Shown here: piece after piece, positions 1-8,512 of the stretch | How the letters are laid out: each line of letters begins with the position of its first letter | How positions within the stretch are numbered: position 1 is the first letter of the stretch | Source: Flavobacteria bacterium BBFL7 | Lineage (GTDB): Bacteria; Bacteroidota; Bacteroidia; Flavobacteriales; Flavobacteriaceae | Length of the DNA: 64,000 nucleotides | Direction: 5' to 3' | Assembly (NCBI GenBank): GCA_000153385.1 | Contig: CH672374.1 | Location: 1,428,544-1,492,543, forward strand | Translations under genes and position numbers: made by a program | The notes under the pieces: model-generated | What the model saw: only the letters and a program-made list of their open reading frames with translations | Databases searched by the model: none | Told to the model about the DNA's origin: nothing

Positions 1-12
1 CCAGAGATTTTC

Positions 13-56
13 AAAAAAAACCACCTTATTAAAATAACAGTAATACGGTGGTTTTT
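13..56 (-). terminator. Rho-independent terminator of the 78-590 lipoprotein gene
   Basis: Arms at 16-25 and 47-56 (AAAAACCACC / GGTGGTTTTT) form a 10-bp stem with a long loop. On the minus strand the stem is followed by a run of eight T (A 13-20). It lies just downstream of the minus-strand lipoprotein stop. The long loop makes it less certain than the other terminators here. Confidence 0.55.
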
Positions 57-77
57 AAATATTGATTGTAAGAAATA

Positions 78-590
78 TTAAATCTTATTATATACAAAAT
101 CTAAGCTGGTAATCCCACTGGCAGGTGTGCCTGATGCGCCACTAAAATATTGCGCTACATCATTATCATCAACATTAAAGGATAGAGATGTAGGTGTCAA
201 CAAAACTTGTTGAGACTCAGTGGCCGTTCCACCATTTACACTAATAGTAATAGTCAACACTCCATTAACATATGAATAAGTGCCACTTTCAACACTAGTA
301 TTACATATCAAATTGTTTGCTGCATCAAAACTAACCTCAGCAACAGTTGAGGAAAAGGTACCATCTGCATTAAAAGCAATAGCCATCGTATCAAAACAAC
401 TGGTCTCATCAGTCAACTCAATATTCGTAATCATGTCTTGATTTAAATCTACTGCTACATCTGCTGTAAGCGTACTAAGGACATAGTTACCTACTAACGC
501 TGTATTATTATTAATAGATTGATTATCATCGTCAGAACAGGCTGTAAAAACAAATAGCAAAGCAATTAAAGGGTAGAATATATTTTTCAT
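78..590 (-). CDS. lipocalin-like lipoprotein
   Basis: Predicted outer-membrane lipoprotein of about 170 residues. The chosen start (Met at 590; Met at 593 is equally possible) places a hydrophobic signal and lipobox VFTAC at the N-terminus, with the lipidated Cys at about residue 18. A longer frame reaching 689 would bury this signal, so it was rejected. The residues after Cys are acidic (SDDDNQ), like the lipoprotein export signal that sends Bacteroidota lipoproteins to the cell surface (family knowledge; surface location is inferred). The rest (LVGNYVLSTL near the start, then alternating strands and an FNADGTFSS segment) resembles small lipocalin-like domains of Bacteroidota. Single gene, divergent from rplM. 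No specific ligand or function can be named. Confidence 0.65.
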   Translation of the reverse strand: MKNIFYPLIALLFVFTACSDDDNQSINNNTALVGNYVLSTLTADVAVDLNQDMITNIELTDETSCFDTMAIAFNADGTFSSTVAEVSFDAANNLICNTSVESGTYSYVNGVLTITISVNGGTATESQQVLLTPTSLSFNVDDNDVAQYFSGASGTPASGITSLDFVYNKI

Positions 591-782
591 CATTGTTAAT
601 TTTGTTAAAGATAAGAAATTATAATAAGGTACTATTTTTGAAGCAATTAGAATCCCAAAACCCTTACAGCTGTTGGACTTCCGAATCATTCAGAACACCA
701 TGTAAGCATATTAAAATATGGAAAAAACAGATTAAAAGTCCTAAAAGTGAAGAACAACTTTATTTTTTTTGAATCTCACTGC

Positions 783-812
783 TTGTCAATCAAATATAAA
801 ATCATACATTTG
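783..812 (+). promoter_or_regulatory. promoter of rplM-rpsI
   Basis: TTG at 783-785, a 19-nt spacer and TACATTTG at 805-812 match the Bacteroidota -33/-7 promoter (TTG ... TAnnTTTG). Transcription would start near 818, leaving a leader of about 45 nt before the GTG start of rplM. Confidence 0.7.
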
Positions 813-861
813 CAGCCCGATTTTAACCATTGAAATCGTTACAATTTAAAACAGGTTCAAA

Positions 862-1317
862 GTGAATACGTTAAGTTACAAAACAGTTTCTGCTAATAGC
901 GCTACAGTAAACAAAGAATGGGTACTTGTAGATGCAGCAGACCAGCCACTAGGTCGTATGTCTTCAATAGTTGCAAAACTATTAAGAGGAAAATATAAGA
1001 CAAATTTCACTCCACACGTAGATTGTGGAGATAATGTAATTGTGATTAATGCTGACAAGGTGAAGCTTTCTGGTAATAAGTGGTCTGAGAAGACTTACAT
1101 ACGCCACACAGGTTATCCAGGTGGGCAACGCAGTCTTACTGCTCAGGAGCTTTACGATAAAGACCCAACAAGAGTAGTTGAAAAAGCTGTGAAAGGAATG
1201 TTACCTAAAAACAAATTAGGATCAGCTATATTCCGTAACCTTAAAGTGTACAGCGGTGCTGAACACGGTCACGATGCACAACAACCTACGACTATCAACT
1301 TAAACGAGATCAAGTAA
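862..1317 (+). CDS. rplM: 50S ribosomal protein L13 (uL13)
   Basis: Large-subunit ribosomal protein, 151 residues, full length for the family. It carries the hallmark N-terminal [16 protein letters not shown] segment, the [14 protein letters not shown] region, the [13 protein letters not shown] loop and the GMLPKNKLG motif that contacts 23S rRNA. The start is GTG at 862: the encoded [12 protein letters not shown] matches the usual flavobacterial N-terminus, and no ATG lies nearby in frame. rpsI follows after one base, so the two are cotranscribed and probably translationally coupled, as in most bacteria. Confidence 0.97.
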   Translation: MNTLSYKTVSANSATVNKEWVLVDAADQPLGRMSSIVAKLLRGKYKTNFTPHVDCGDNVIVINADKVKLSGNKWSEKTYIRHTGYPGGQRSLTAQELYDKDPTRVVEKAVKGMLPKNKLGSAIFRNLKVYSGAEHGHDAQQPTTINLNEIK

Positions 1318-1318
1318 G

Positions 1319-1705
1319 ATGGAAACATTACACAAAATAGGTAGAAGAAAGACTGCCGTAGCTCGTGTATACCTTAGCGATGGAGAAGGTAATATCACTA
1401 TAAACAACAAAGACCTTAAAGATTACTTCACAACTGGTACTCTTCAATATAAAGTAAACCAACCGTTTGCCTTAACTGAAACTACTGGTACATATGACGT
1501 TAAAGTTAACGTATATGGTGGTGGAATTACTGGACAAGCAGAGGCGATACGTCTTGCACTTTCAAGAGCTCTAGTAGAGATCGACGAAGAAAATCGTCTA
1601 GTATTAAAGCCAGAAGGCCTTATGACACGTGACCCTAGAATGGTTGAACGTAAGAAATTTGGTCAGAAGAAAGCAAGGAAGAAATTCCAATTCTCTAAGC
1701 GTTAA
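1319..1705 (+). CDS. rpsI: 30S ribosomal protein S9 (uS9)
   Basis: Small-subunit ribosomal protein, 128 residues, complete. It begins [15 protein letters not shown], contains the [21 protein letters not shown] core, and ends in a basic tail ([17 protein letters not shown]). The terminal KR is the conserved end that reaches the P-site tRNA. It directly follows rplM (one-base gap) under the promoter at 783-812. A terminator-like hairpin starts 18 bases after the stop. Confidence 0.97.
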   Translation: METLHKIGRRKTAVARVYLSDGEGNITINNKDLKDYFTTGTLQYKVNQPFALTETTGTYDVKVNVYGGGITGQAEAIRLALSRALVEIDEENRLVLKPEGLMTRDPRMVERKKFGQKKARKKFQFSKR

Positions 1706-1723
1706 TACTGCAAAGAAATTATC

Positions 1724-1770
1724 ATCCCATTTGGTTTCACAATCAAATGGGATTTGTTCTTATATTTTTT
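1724..1770 (+). terminator. terminator after rpsI
   Basis: ATCCCATTTG (1724-1733) pairs perfectly with CAAATGGGAT (1744-1753) around a 10-base loop. A T-rich stretch (1754-1770) follows. It separates rplM-rpsI from rpsB-tsf. Confidence 0.7.
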
Positions 1771-1790
1771 TAATTTTTAATTTGCTGTCA

Positions 1791-1808
1791 TCCCGATTGC
1801 CGTCGGGA
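1791..1808. repeat. GC-rich hairpin upstream of rpsB
   Basis: TCCCGA (1791-1796) and TCGGGA (1803-1808) form a short GC-rich hairpin with a 6-base loop, about 95 bases before the rpsB start. It could be part of an rpsB leader or a degenerate intergenic repeat. The sequence does not decide between them. Confidence 0.35.
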
Positions 1809-1902
1809 CCTAGTTTAGCATCTAAATGGTTATGGCGATTTTCAATTTTATTGAAATGACCACTTAATCATTGCTATCTGACAGAACGTAAACTATCTAA
1901 AC

Positions 1903-2703
1903 ATGGCAAATAACACAGAAGTCAAGAATTTACTTGACGCAGGTGTCCACTTCGGTCACCTTACACGCAAATGGGATCCAAACATGGCGCCATATATCTA
2001 TATGGAGCGTAACGGGATTCACATCATCAACCTTTACAAAACTAAAGCTAAGCTAGACGAAGCTAACGAAGCTCTACGCAAGATCGCTGCATCTGGACGT
2101 AAAATCCTTTTTGTTGCTACAAAAAAGCAAGCAAAAGACATCGTTGCACAGCACGCTGGTGATGCTAACATGCCTTATATTACTGAAAGATGGCCTGGTG
2201 GAATGCTTACTAACTTTGTAACCATCCGTAAAGCTGTTAAAAAAATGGCGCTTGTAGACCGCATGAAGAAAGATGGTCGTTATGAGACACTTTCTAAAAA
2301 AGAACGTTTACAGGTAGACCGTATGAGAGCTAAGCTAGAAAAGAACTTAGGTTCTATTGTAGACATGACTCGTATGCCTGCTGCGCTTTTTATTGTTGAC
2401 ACTGTACGTGAGCACATCGCCGTTAAAGAAGCATTGAAGTTGGGTATTCCTATTTTTGCAATGGCTGATACTAACGCAAATCCACGTGATATCGATTATG
2501 TAATTCCATCAAATGATGATGCATCTAAATCTATCGATATCATAGTTAATTCTGCTGCAGAAGCTATCAAGGCAGGTCTTGAAGATCGTAAGAACGAAAA
2601 GAACAATGAAGCTGCTGCAAAGACAGAAAAAGAAGCTAAAGCGAAAGCTGAAAAGGCTGCAAAAGCTAAAAAAGAAGCTGTAAAAGCTGAAGAAGAAGAA
2701 TAA
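1903..2703 (+). CDS. rpsB: 30S ribosomal protein S2 (uS2)
   Basis: Small-subunit ribosomal protein, 266 residues. The core is typical: LLDAGVHFGHLTRKWDPNMAPYI at the start, VATKKQAKDIV, the ERWPGGMLTNF signature and a DTNANPRDIDYVIPSNDDA segment. From about residue 225 it has a long Lys/Glu/Ala-rich tail (repeated KAEKAAKAKK-like units ending in EEEE) that goes beyond the folded domain and is probably disordered or coiled. It is followed 41 bases later by tsf, the standard rpsB-tsf operon. No clear -7 box was found in the upstream gap. Confidence 0.97.
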   Translation: MANNTEVKNLLDAGVHFGHLTRKWDPNMAPYIYMERNGIHIINLYKTKAKLDEANEALRKIAASGRKILFVATKKQAKDIVAQHAGDANMPYITERWPGGMLTNFVTIRKAVKKMALVDRMKKDGRYETLSKKERLQVDRMRAKLEKNLGSIVDMTRMPAALFIVDTVREHIAVKEALKLGIPIFAMADTNANPRDIDYVIPSNDDASKSIDIIVNSAAEAIKAGLEDRKNEKNNEAAAKTEKEAKAKAEKAAKAKKEAVKAEEEE

Positions 2704-2744
2704 ATCATAATCTCTGGGAATCCAGAATCTAAAATCTTTTCAAC

Positions 2745-3707
2745 ATGGCAAAAATAACCGCTGCTGAAGTAGGAAAATTAAGAAAGACCACTGGTGCTGG
2801 TATGATGGACTGTAAAAAAGCCCTTGTAGAAGCTGAAGGTGATTTTGACAAAGCAATTGAAATCCTTAGAAAGAAAGGTCAGAAAGTAGCTGCAAAGCGT
2901 GCTGATCGTGATTCTTCTGAAGGAGTAGTTGTTGCAAAAATTAATGATGATAACACGAGAGGTGTTATGATTTCACTTAACTGTGAAACTGATTTTGTTG
3001 CAAAGAACGACGATTATGTTGCTCTTGCTAACAAAGTTGCTGATATCGCAATCAATGTTAATACTAAAGAAGAATTGCTAGCTGCAGACTTTGACGGTAT
3101 GACAGTTGCTGATAAACTTATTGAGCAAACAGGAGTTATAGGAGAAAAATTAGAAATAGGTGGTTTTGAAGCATTTGAAGCTCCATTTGTAGGCGCTTAT
3201 GTTCATGGTGGAAAAATCGGTGCTATGACTGGTCTTTCTACGGCATCTGACAATGCAGAAGAAGTAGCTAAATCTGTCTCTATGCAAGTAGCTTCTATGG
3301 GAGCAACGACCCTTTCTTATAAAGATTTTGATGCTGATTTTGTACAGTCAGAAACTGAAGCTCGTATTGCTGCTATCGAAAAAGATAACATTGAGCGTGG
3401 ACGTTTAGGGAAGCCGTTGAAAAACATTCCTTTATTCATCTCTAGATCACAAGTTACTGATACTGCAATCGCAGAAGCAAAAGTACGTTTTGAAGAAGAA
3501 TTAAAAGCTGAAGGTAAGCCAGAAGCTATTTGGGATCGTATTATTCCAGGTAAAATTGAACGTTTCATTTCTGATAACGTTTCTTTAGACAAAGAACTTG
3601 CTTTACTAGATCAAGATTTTATCATGGATGACAGTAAAACTGTTGCTCAATATGTAGAATCTAAAGATGCTAGCGTTGTTGGTTTCAAAAGAGTTTCTAT
3701 CGCTTAA
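2745..3707 (+). CDS. tsf: elongation factor Ts
   Basis: Guanine-nucleotide exchange factor for EF-Tu, 320 residues, cytoplasmic. The N-terminal UBA-like domain (VGKLRKTTGAGMMDCKKAL, residues 9-27) is followed by the TDFVAKN motif (82-88), which in EF-Ts contacts EF-Tu and drives GDP release. The C-terminal dimerisation part is complete (ending in SVVGFKRVSIA). It is the second gene of the rpsB-tsf operon and is followed by a strong terminator. Confidence 0.97.
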   Translation: MAKITAAEVGKLRKTTGAGMMDCKKALVEAEGDFDKAIEILRKKGQKVAAKRADRDSSEGVVVAKINDDNTRGVMISLNCETDFVAKNDDYVALANKVADIAINVNTKEELLAADFDGMTVADKLIEQTGVIGEKLEIGGFEAFEAPFVGAYVHGGKIGAMTGLSTASDNAEEVAKSVSMQVASMGATTLSYKDFDADFVQSETEARIAAIEKDNIERGRLGKPLKNIPLFISRSQVTDTAIAEAKVRFEEELKAEGKPEAIWDRIIPGKIERFISDNVSLDKELALLDQDFIMDDSKTVAQYVESKDASVVGFKRVSIA

Positions 3708-3730
3708 TAGTAATAGTATAGAAGTATATA

Positions 3731-3769
3731 AATCCCATCTAGATTTGATCTAGATGGGATTTTTTTTTA
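3731..3769 (+). terminator. terminator after tsf
   Basis: A 14-bp perfect stem (3731-3744 with 3748-3761, containing ATCCCATCTAGAT) and 3-base loop are followed by a run of T to 3768. It is a strong intrinsic terminator 24 bases after the tsf stop. Confidence 0.9.
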
Positions 3770-3782
3770 TAAATTAAATTTT

Positions 3783-3796
3783 GCTTTCGCGAAAGC
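3783..3796. repeat. iterated palindrome, copy 1
   Basis: Perfect 14-bp core GCTTTCGCGAAAGC in the gap between the tsf terminator and the next gene. The 5' flanking base is T instead of the consensus C. Confidence 0.9.
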
Positions 3797-3830
3797 GAAA
3801 ATATTGAATTTCATATTATAACAATTATAC

Positions 3831-4712
3831 ATGTTCAAATACCTATTGCCCCTCATACTTGTTATATCAAGCTGTGCAAATTTACCTAAGAATAAAAATG
3901 CAAATTTTACATTTGAAAAGATATGTGTCTTACCAACTTCTATTAATGAAAGTTCTGGGTTAATCGTTATTAATGGCAAACTAATAACTCATAACGATTC
4001 TGGAAACATGCCAATACTATACGAATTAGATACAACTGGAACAATTACTAACTATGTCAAGTATAGTTATCTTACTAATTATGATTGGGAAGCAATTGCA
4101 GAATCTAACAAGGCCATCCATATTGCAGATATAGGAAATAATAGAGGCGACCGTAAAGACTTAAAAATATATAATATAATTAAAAACGGTATATGGCAAA
4201 AGGAAATAGATAGAGACATCTCAAACATAACATACTCTACACAAGAGAATTTTAATGCTCGTAATCAAAAACATTCTTATGATGCTGAAGCTATAATAGT
4301 TATCAATGAATCACTCTATCTTTTTACTAAAGACTGGATCAACTACACCACTTCAATATATCAATTACCTTTATATCAAGACGCTGTATTAGATCACCAC
4401 CAAATCATTAATACCAAGGGCCTTATCACTGATGCCACTTATAATAATTCTGATACAGTCATATTATGTGGTTACAATCAAAGTCTACAGCCGTTTATTA
4501 TACAGCTTAAATATTCAAACGGTCATTTTGAACTCATTAAAAAGTTGGAACTACCTATTGATGGAGCACAAATTGAAGCAATAGCTTATTATGGAAAAAA
4601 TCATAAAGGCAATGATGTATACTATTTAACGAGTGAAGCAGTAAATGTAAAACTAGGTGATGATGAAGCAAAAGTACCAGGAGAATTATATAAACTCACC
4701 TTACCTAGATAA
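3831..4712 (+). CDS. lipoprotein with predicted beta-propeller fold
   Basis: A 293-residue predicted lipoprotein: an N-terminal hydrophobic stretch ends in a lipobox (VISSC, Cys at about 15). The body (SSGLIVINGKLITHNDSGNMP, DWEAIAESNKAIHIADIGNNRGDRK, SYDAEAIIVINESLYLFTKDW, AQIEAIAYYGKN) has recurring short blade-like repeats of the sort seen in SdiA-regulated or esterase-like-phytase beta-propellers. That assignment is by pattern only. The enzymatic activity is unknown. It stands alone between the tsf terminator and the pyrH promoter, with its own start about 35 bases after a copy of the iterated palindrome. Confidence 0.6.
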   Translation: MFKYLLPLILVISSCANLPKNKNANFTFEKICVLPTSINESSGLIVINGKLITHNDSGNMPILYELDTTGTITNYVKYSYLTNYDWEAIAESNKAIHIADIGNNRGDRKDLKIYNIIKNGIWQKEIDRDISNITYSTQENFNARNQKHSYDAEAIIVINESLYLFTKDWINYTTSIYQLPLYQDAVLDHHQIINTKGLITDATYNNSDTVILCGYNQSLQPFIIQLKYSNGHFELIKKLELPIDGAQIEAIAYYGKNHKGNDVYYLTSEAVNVKLGDDEAKVPGELYKLTLPR

Positions 4713-4771
4713 TCATGTGATCCATCTTTTAGAAGTATAAAATCATATTCTTAATCAATAGGTAATTCTAT

Positions 4772-4779
4772 TATATTTG
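4772..4779 (+). promoter_or_regulatory. promoter (-7 box) of pyrH-frr
   Basis: TATATTTG at 4772-4779 matches TAnnTTTG and lies 20 bases before the pyrH start. A -33 TTG is only approximated (TTA at 4751-4753, 18-base spacer). Confidence 0.6.
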
Positions 4780-4799
4780 CACAACCTCAGACACACCTT

Positions 4800-5507
4800 A
4801 TGAAATACAATCGAATCCTTCTTAAACTAAGCGGAGAAGCATTAATGGGAAATAGACAGTATGGTATCGATCCAGAACGTCTATCTGAATATGCTCAAGA
4901 GATCAAAAAAGCAATTGAAAAAGGAATAGAAGTAGCAATCGTTATAGGCGGTGGTAACATCTTTAGAGGTGTCGCTGGTGCTAGCGCTGGAATGGATCGC
5001 GTGCAAGGAGATCATATGGGTATGTTAGCAACGGTTATTAACGGTCTTGCCTTACAAAGTGCTTTAGAAGATGCTGGTATCCCAACCAGACTACAGTCTG
5101 CTGTTAAAATTAATGAAGTGGCAGAACCATTTATCCGTCGCAAAGCCATGAGACACTTAGATAAAGGACGTGTTGTAATTTTTGGTGGAGGAACAGGAAA
5201 TCCATATTTCACAACGGATAGTGCTGCTGTTTTAAGAGCGATAGAAATTGAGGCAGATGTAATTCTAAAAGGCACTCGTGTGGATGGAATCTACACCGCA
5301 GATCCTGAAAAAGACACTAACGCAACTAAATTCGACTTCATAAGTTTTGATGATGTCTTACGCAAAGGTCTGAAAGTAATGGACACCACTGCATTTACTT
5401 TAAGTCAAGAAAATGAATTACCTATTATAGTGTTCGATATGAATAAAAAAGGTAATTTAATGAAGGTTTTAAGTGGAGAAAATATAGGAACCAGAGTACA
5501 ATTATAA
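4800..5507 (+). CDS. pyrH: UMP kinase
   Basis: Converts UMP to UDP with ATP in pyrimidine nucleotide synthesis; cytoplasmic hexamer of the amino-acid-kinase fold. The 235 residues match the family length. Visible motifs: LKLSGEAL (8-14), the nucleotide-binding GGGNIFRG (50-57), DHMGMLAT (71-78), and the C-terminal [22 protein letters not shown] segment. frr follows after 44 bases, the conserved pyrH-frr pairing. Its own -7 box lies at 4772. Confidence 0.97.
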   Translation: MKYNRILLKLSGEALMGNRQYGIDPERLSEYAQEIKKAIEKGIEVAIVIGGGNIFRGVAGASAGMDRVQGDHMGMLATVINGLALQSALEDAGIPTRLQSAVKINEVAEPFIRRKAMRHLDKGRVVIFGGGTGNPYFTTDSAAVLRAIEIEADVILKGTRVDGIYTADPEKDTNATKFDFISFDDVLRKGLKVMDTTAFTLSQENELPIIVFDMNKKGNLMKVLSGENIGTRVQL

Positions 5508-5551
5508 ATAGTGGCAATATATTTGCTAACCGTTAAGTATAAATTTGAGCT

Positions 5552-6106
5552 ATGAATGAAGAATTAGAACTTGTTATAGATGCTTGTAAGGAAGGAATGG
5601 ATTCTGCCATTGTCCACCTTGAAAAGCAATTATTAAATATCCGTGCTGGTAAAGCTAGTCCTGCGATGCTAGGAAGTGTATTTGTAGACTATTATGGTAG
5701 CCAGACACCATTAGGACAAGTAGCAAATGTAGCTGCTCCTGATGCTAGAACAATTACCGTAACCCCATGGGAAAAAGGCATGATTACTGAGATTGAAAAA
5801 GGTATCATGTATGCTAACCTAGGTTTAAATCCTATGAATAACGGAGAAAGTGTAATCATTAACGTACCTGCTTTAACTGAAGAAAGACGTATAGATCTAG
5901 CCAAACAATCTAAAAGTGAAGGTGAAGAAGCAAAAATAGGTGTGCGTAATGATCGCAAAACAGCTATGAACGACTTGAAAAAATTAGGCCTTTCAGAAGA
6001 TTTATTAAAGTCCTCTGAAGAAGAAGTACAAGAACTAACGAATTCTTATATTGCTAAGATTGATAAAATAGTAGCGGTAAAAGAAGCAGAAATCATGAAG
6101 GTTTAA
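5552..6106 (+). CDS. frr: ribosome recycling factor
   Basis: Releases ribosomes from mRNA after termination together with EF-G. The 184 residues are full length. The three-helix-bundle signature is present: LLNIRAGKASPAML, the tRNA-mimic domain with YYGSQTPLGQVANV and ITVTPWEKGMI, then LTEERRIDLAKQ and VRNDRKTAMNDLKK. Second gene of pyrH-frr, followed by a terminator. Confidence 0.97.
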   Translation: MNEELELVIDACKEGMDSAIVHLEKQLLNIRAGKASPAMLGSVFVDYYGSQTPLGQVANVAAPDARTITVTPWEKGMITEIEKGIMYANLGLNPMNNGESVIINVPALTEERRIDLAKQSKSEGEEAKIGVRNDRKTAMNDLKKLGLSEDLLKSSEEEVQELTNSYIAKIDKIVAVKEAEIMKV

Positions 6107-6125
6107 TTTATAACACTTACCATAT

Positions 6126-6157
6126 AAACGCCGGCCTTATCGCTGGCGTTTTTTTTG
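6126..6157 (+). terminator. terminator after frr
   Basis: A 10-bp stem (6126-6135 with 6142-6151, AAACGCCGGC / GCTGGCGTTT, one G-T pair) with a 6-base loop is followed by eight T. Confidence 0.9.
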
Positions 6158-6263
6158 ATTAAATTTATTAGAAATAAGTGATAAGATTCTTTACGAGAGC
6201 ATATGCTTCTTGTACATTTATCGTTAATAAGTATACTTTCACACATACTCTATAAATGTTTCC

Positions 6264-8444
6264 ATGAGGTACTGGCCTTTCTATATCATATTTTTTTTAG
6301 GCATTTTAGTTAATGCCCAGAAAGACGTTACTCCTGCATTAGAAATAATTAAAGCTTGCATAGACCATAAGGAATTAAATAACCCCTTAAAAGCTTTAAA
6401 TACATTCCAATATGACAGCTATGAAAATCTTAAAATTGCCGGTAATCCAGAAGCTATAACAGGACCTGGTTATAAAAAAACAGAATTAAGACGTACGTTA
6501 CTTAAAACAGGTGTCTTTCTTTCTGAAAAAACTTCAAATATTGTTAATGATCAAACACAAGGGTATAAAGAACTCATAACAGCTGCTTTCATGCCAGGTT
6601 TTGAGTCACCTGTATATCCTATTTACAATATTAATTTTCAGTCGCGTAATTTATATCAAGATACCTATGTTGTATTTGATCAACATTATATCAATCCTAT
6701 TTCTGATAGTGGACTTAACAGTTACAATTATGAAACAATAGGAGACACACTGATAGAAAACAGAAAAGTCAACATAATTGGTTTTGCTCCTATTGAAACC
6801 TCTACTTCTACTCTATCGGGAACCCTTTATATAGATCAAGAAACAAAAGCTATTGCAAAAGCAGGATACAATGTCTATAAAGATCTAAGAGTGGAGACTA
6901 AACACAATTTTACCTATGACTCATTGCATCACCTATGGTATGGTTCTTACAGTGAATTGTTTATTAAAAAAACAAACAATATAAAAGAAATAGAACTTTT
7001 TGGTGGTCGCTTTGAAGTAGGTACACGAAAGCAAGAGGAAATCGATGAGAACACCGAGGAACTTTATCTTATCATGAAAAGGTATCAAAAAGATTTTAAA
7101 ACAAATCGTAAGGTAAACTTTGGCCAGAAAGGCGTTTCTATAGAAATACCTCAAAGCTCCATTCACAAACCGCTTAGTTACTGGGACACCTATAGAAATG
7201 AAGAACCATTTACAACGCAAGAACTCGCAAATTTCATGCAGTTAGATAGTATCGTACTTGCTGAGAAAGTCACACGGAAATTAGAAGTGATAGAAAAATT
7301 CAAAGTAGGCTATTATCCAGTTGGCTTTTTTGACATTGATTTGAAGTACCTCATAAAATTTAATGAGTATGAAGCCTTTAGATTAGGTGCAGGAGGAACA
7401 ACTAACGATAAATTTTCTGAGAAATGGCGTGTAAGCGGCTATGGAGCATATGGTACTAATGATAAAGTTTTTAAACACAATATCACTTTAGGATATAGAA
7501 TTAGTGAAGAAAACAACACTTGGATCAGCGCATATAAAACTGATGACATTAATGAATTTGCTGGTGCACGTTTCTTAACTGATGCCAGAGTCTATTCTTT
7601 ATTTGAACCTAGATTAATCAATATCCCGACATTTTATCTTTATAAAGAATATGGCGTTTCATTGCAACAGCGTTTGTTTCCTTCTGTCATTAGTGAAATC
7701 TCGCTTTCGCGAAAGCAAATTTCTCAAACCACTAACTATGTATTTGCGCCCGATGGGAATCCATTTATAAACTATGTTTTATCTGAGGCTACAATTGCAG
7801 CTCGATGGAGTCCAAAAAGTGAGTTTATGAAAACCCCTAAAGGATACCAAGAGACGACTAAGGGTTATCCTATTTTAAGTGGTCAAATTACTAAAGGAAT
7901 CCAAGGTTTTATGAACAGTGATTTTAATTATTTAAAATTTTCTGGTAAAGCTTCTTATACAATTAATCGACTTAACGGATCTAAAACAGCATTTTCTCTA
8001 GAAGGTCATTATGCAACCGGTGATGTCCCGTTAAGCCATCTTTTTCACGCGTATCCTAATTCACCAACAAAAGATGAATTGTTGCAACGTTTCTCTGTAG
8101 CAGGTAGAAATAGTTTTGAAACCATGTACTTTAATGAGTTTTTCTCTGATCGCATTGCCACTTTACAAATGCGACACAATTTTGCTCCATTTCACATAGC
8201 TTCATGGCTCAACCCAGAACTTGTGATCACCTCTCGATATGCCATAGGAGACTTTAATGATAAAGGCGATCATCTTAACATTGACTTTAATAGACTTAGT
8301 AAAGGATATACAGAGTCTGGTATTGAAATCAATAAATTAATTTATGGCTTTGGAATAAGCGCAACTTATAGATATGGTGCATATCATTTGCCGCAATTTT
8401 CTGACAACCTCGCACTAAAATTCACATTCTACTTAGAAATTTAA
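6264..8444 (+). CDS. DUF5686-family outer-membrane protein
   Basis: A 726-residue exported protein with a clear signal peptide (hydrophobic residues 4-17, cleavage likely after VNA before QKD). The C-terminal half has the repetitive aromatic beta-strand pattern of an outer-membrane barrel (GYYPVGFFDIDLKYLIKFNEYEA, RLGAGGTTNDKFSEKW, SGYGAYGTNDKVFKHN, ending KFTFYLEI). These segments resemble Bacteroidota DUF5686 proteins. Most of those also have an N-terminal carboxypeptidase-regulatory-like domain, which is absent here. Function is unknown. A copy of the iterated palindrome lies in the coding sequence and is read as LSRK (near residue 482). Single gene, no neighbour in operon. Confidence 0.65.
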   Translation: MRYWPFYIIFFLGILVNAQKDVTPALEIIKACIDHKELNNPLKALNTFQYDSYENLKIAGNPEAITGPGYKKTELRRTLLKTGVFLSEKTSNIVNDQTQGYKELITAAFMPGFESPVYPIYNINFQSRNLYQDTYVVFDQHYINPISDSGLNSYNYETIGDTLIENRKVNIIGFAPIETSTSTLSGTLYIDQETKAIAKAGYNVYKDLRVETKHNFTYDSLHHLWYGSYSELFIKKTNNIKEIELFGGRFEVGTRKQEEIDENTEELYLIMKRYQKDFKTNRKVNFGQKGVSIEIPQSSIHKPLSYWDTYRNEEPFTTQELANFMQLDSIVLAEKVTRKLEVIEKFKVGYYPVGFFDIDLKYLIKFNEYEAFRLGAGGTTNDKFSEKWRVSGYGAYGTNDKVFKHNITLGYRISEENNTWISAYKTDDINEFAGARFLTDARVYSLFEPRLINIPTFYLYKEYGVSLQQRLFPSVISEISLSRKQISQTTNYVFAPDGNPFINYVLSEATIAARWSPKSEFMKTPKGYQETTKGYPILSGQITKGIQGFMNSDFNYLKFSGKASYTINRLNGSKTAFSLEGHYATGDVPLSHLFHAYPNSPTKDELLQRFSVAGRNSFETMYFNEFFSDRIATLQMRHNFAPFHIASWLNPELVITSRYAIGDFNDKGDHLNIDFNRLSKGYTESGIEINKLIYGFGISATYRYGAYHLPQFSDNLALKFTFYLEI
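7703..7716. repeat. iterated palindrome, copy 2 (in DUF5686 gene)
   Basis: Perfect 14-bp core, read in frame as Ser-Leu-Ser-Arg-Lys. The 3' flank is A instead of G, so the 16-bp form is broken on one side. Confidence 0.9.
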
Positions 8445-8486
8445 AATTCCTAGTCTCAAAAATTCATTTAAACTACCATTAAAAGC

Positions 8487-8494
8487 TACCTTTG
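8487..8494 (+). promoter_or_regulatory. promoter (-7 box) of the MMPL exporter gene
   Basis: TACCTTTG matches TAnnTTTG, 18 bases before the ATG at 8513. A -33 TTG is not evident. Confidence 0.5.
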
Positions 8495-8512
8495 CAGCCC
8501 TGTTAAAGGACT

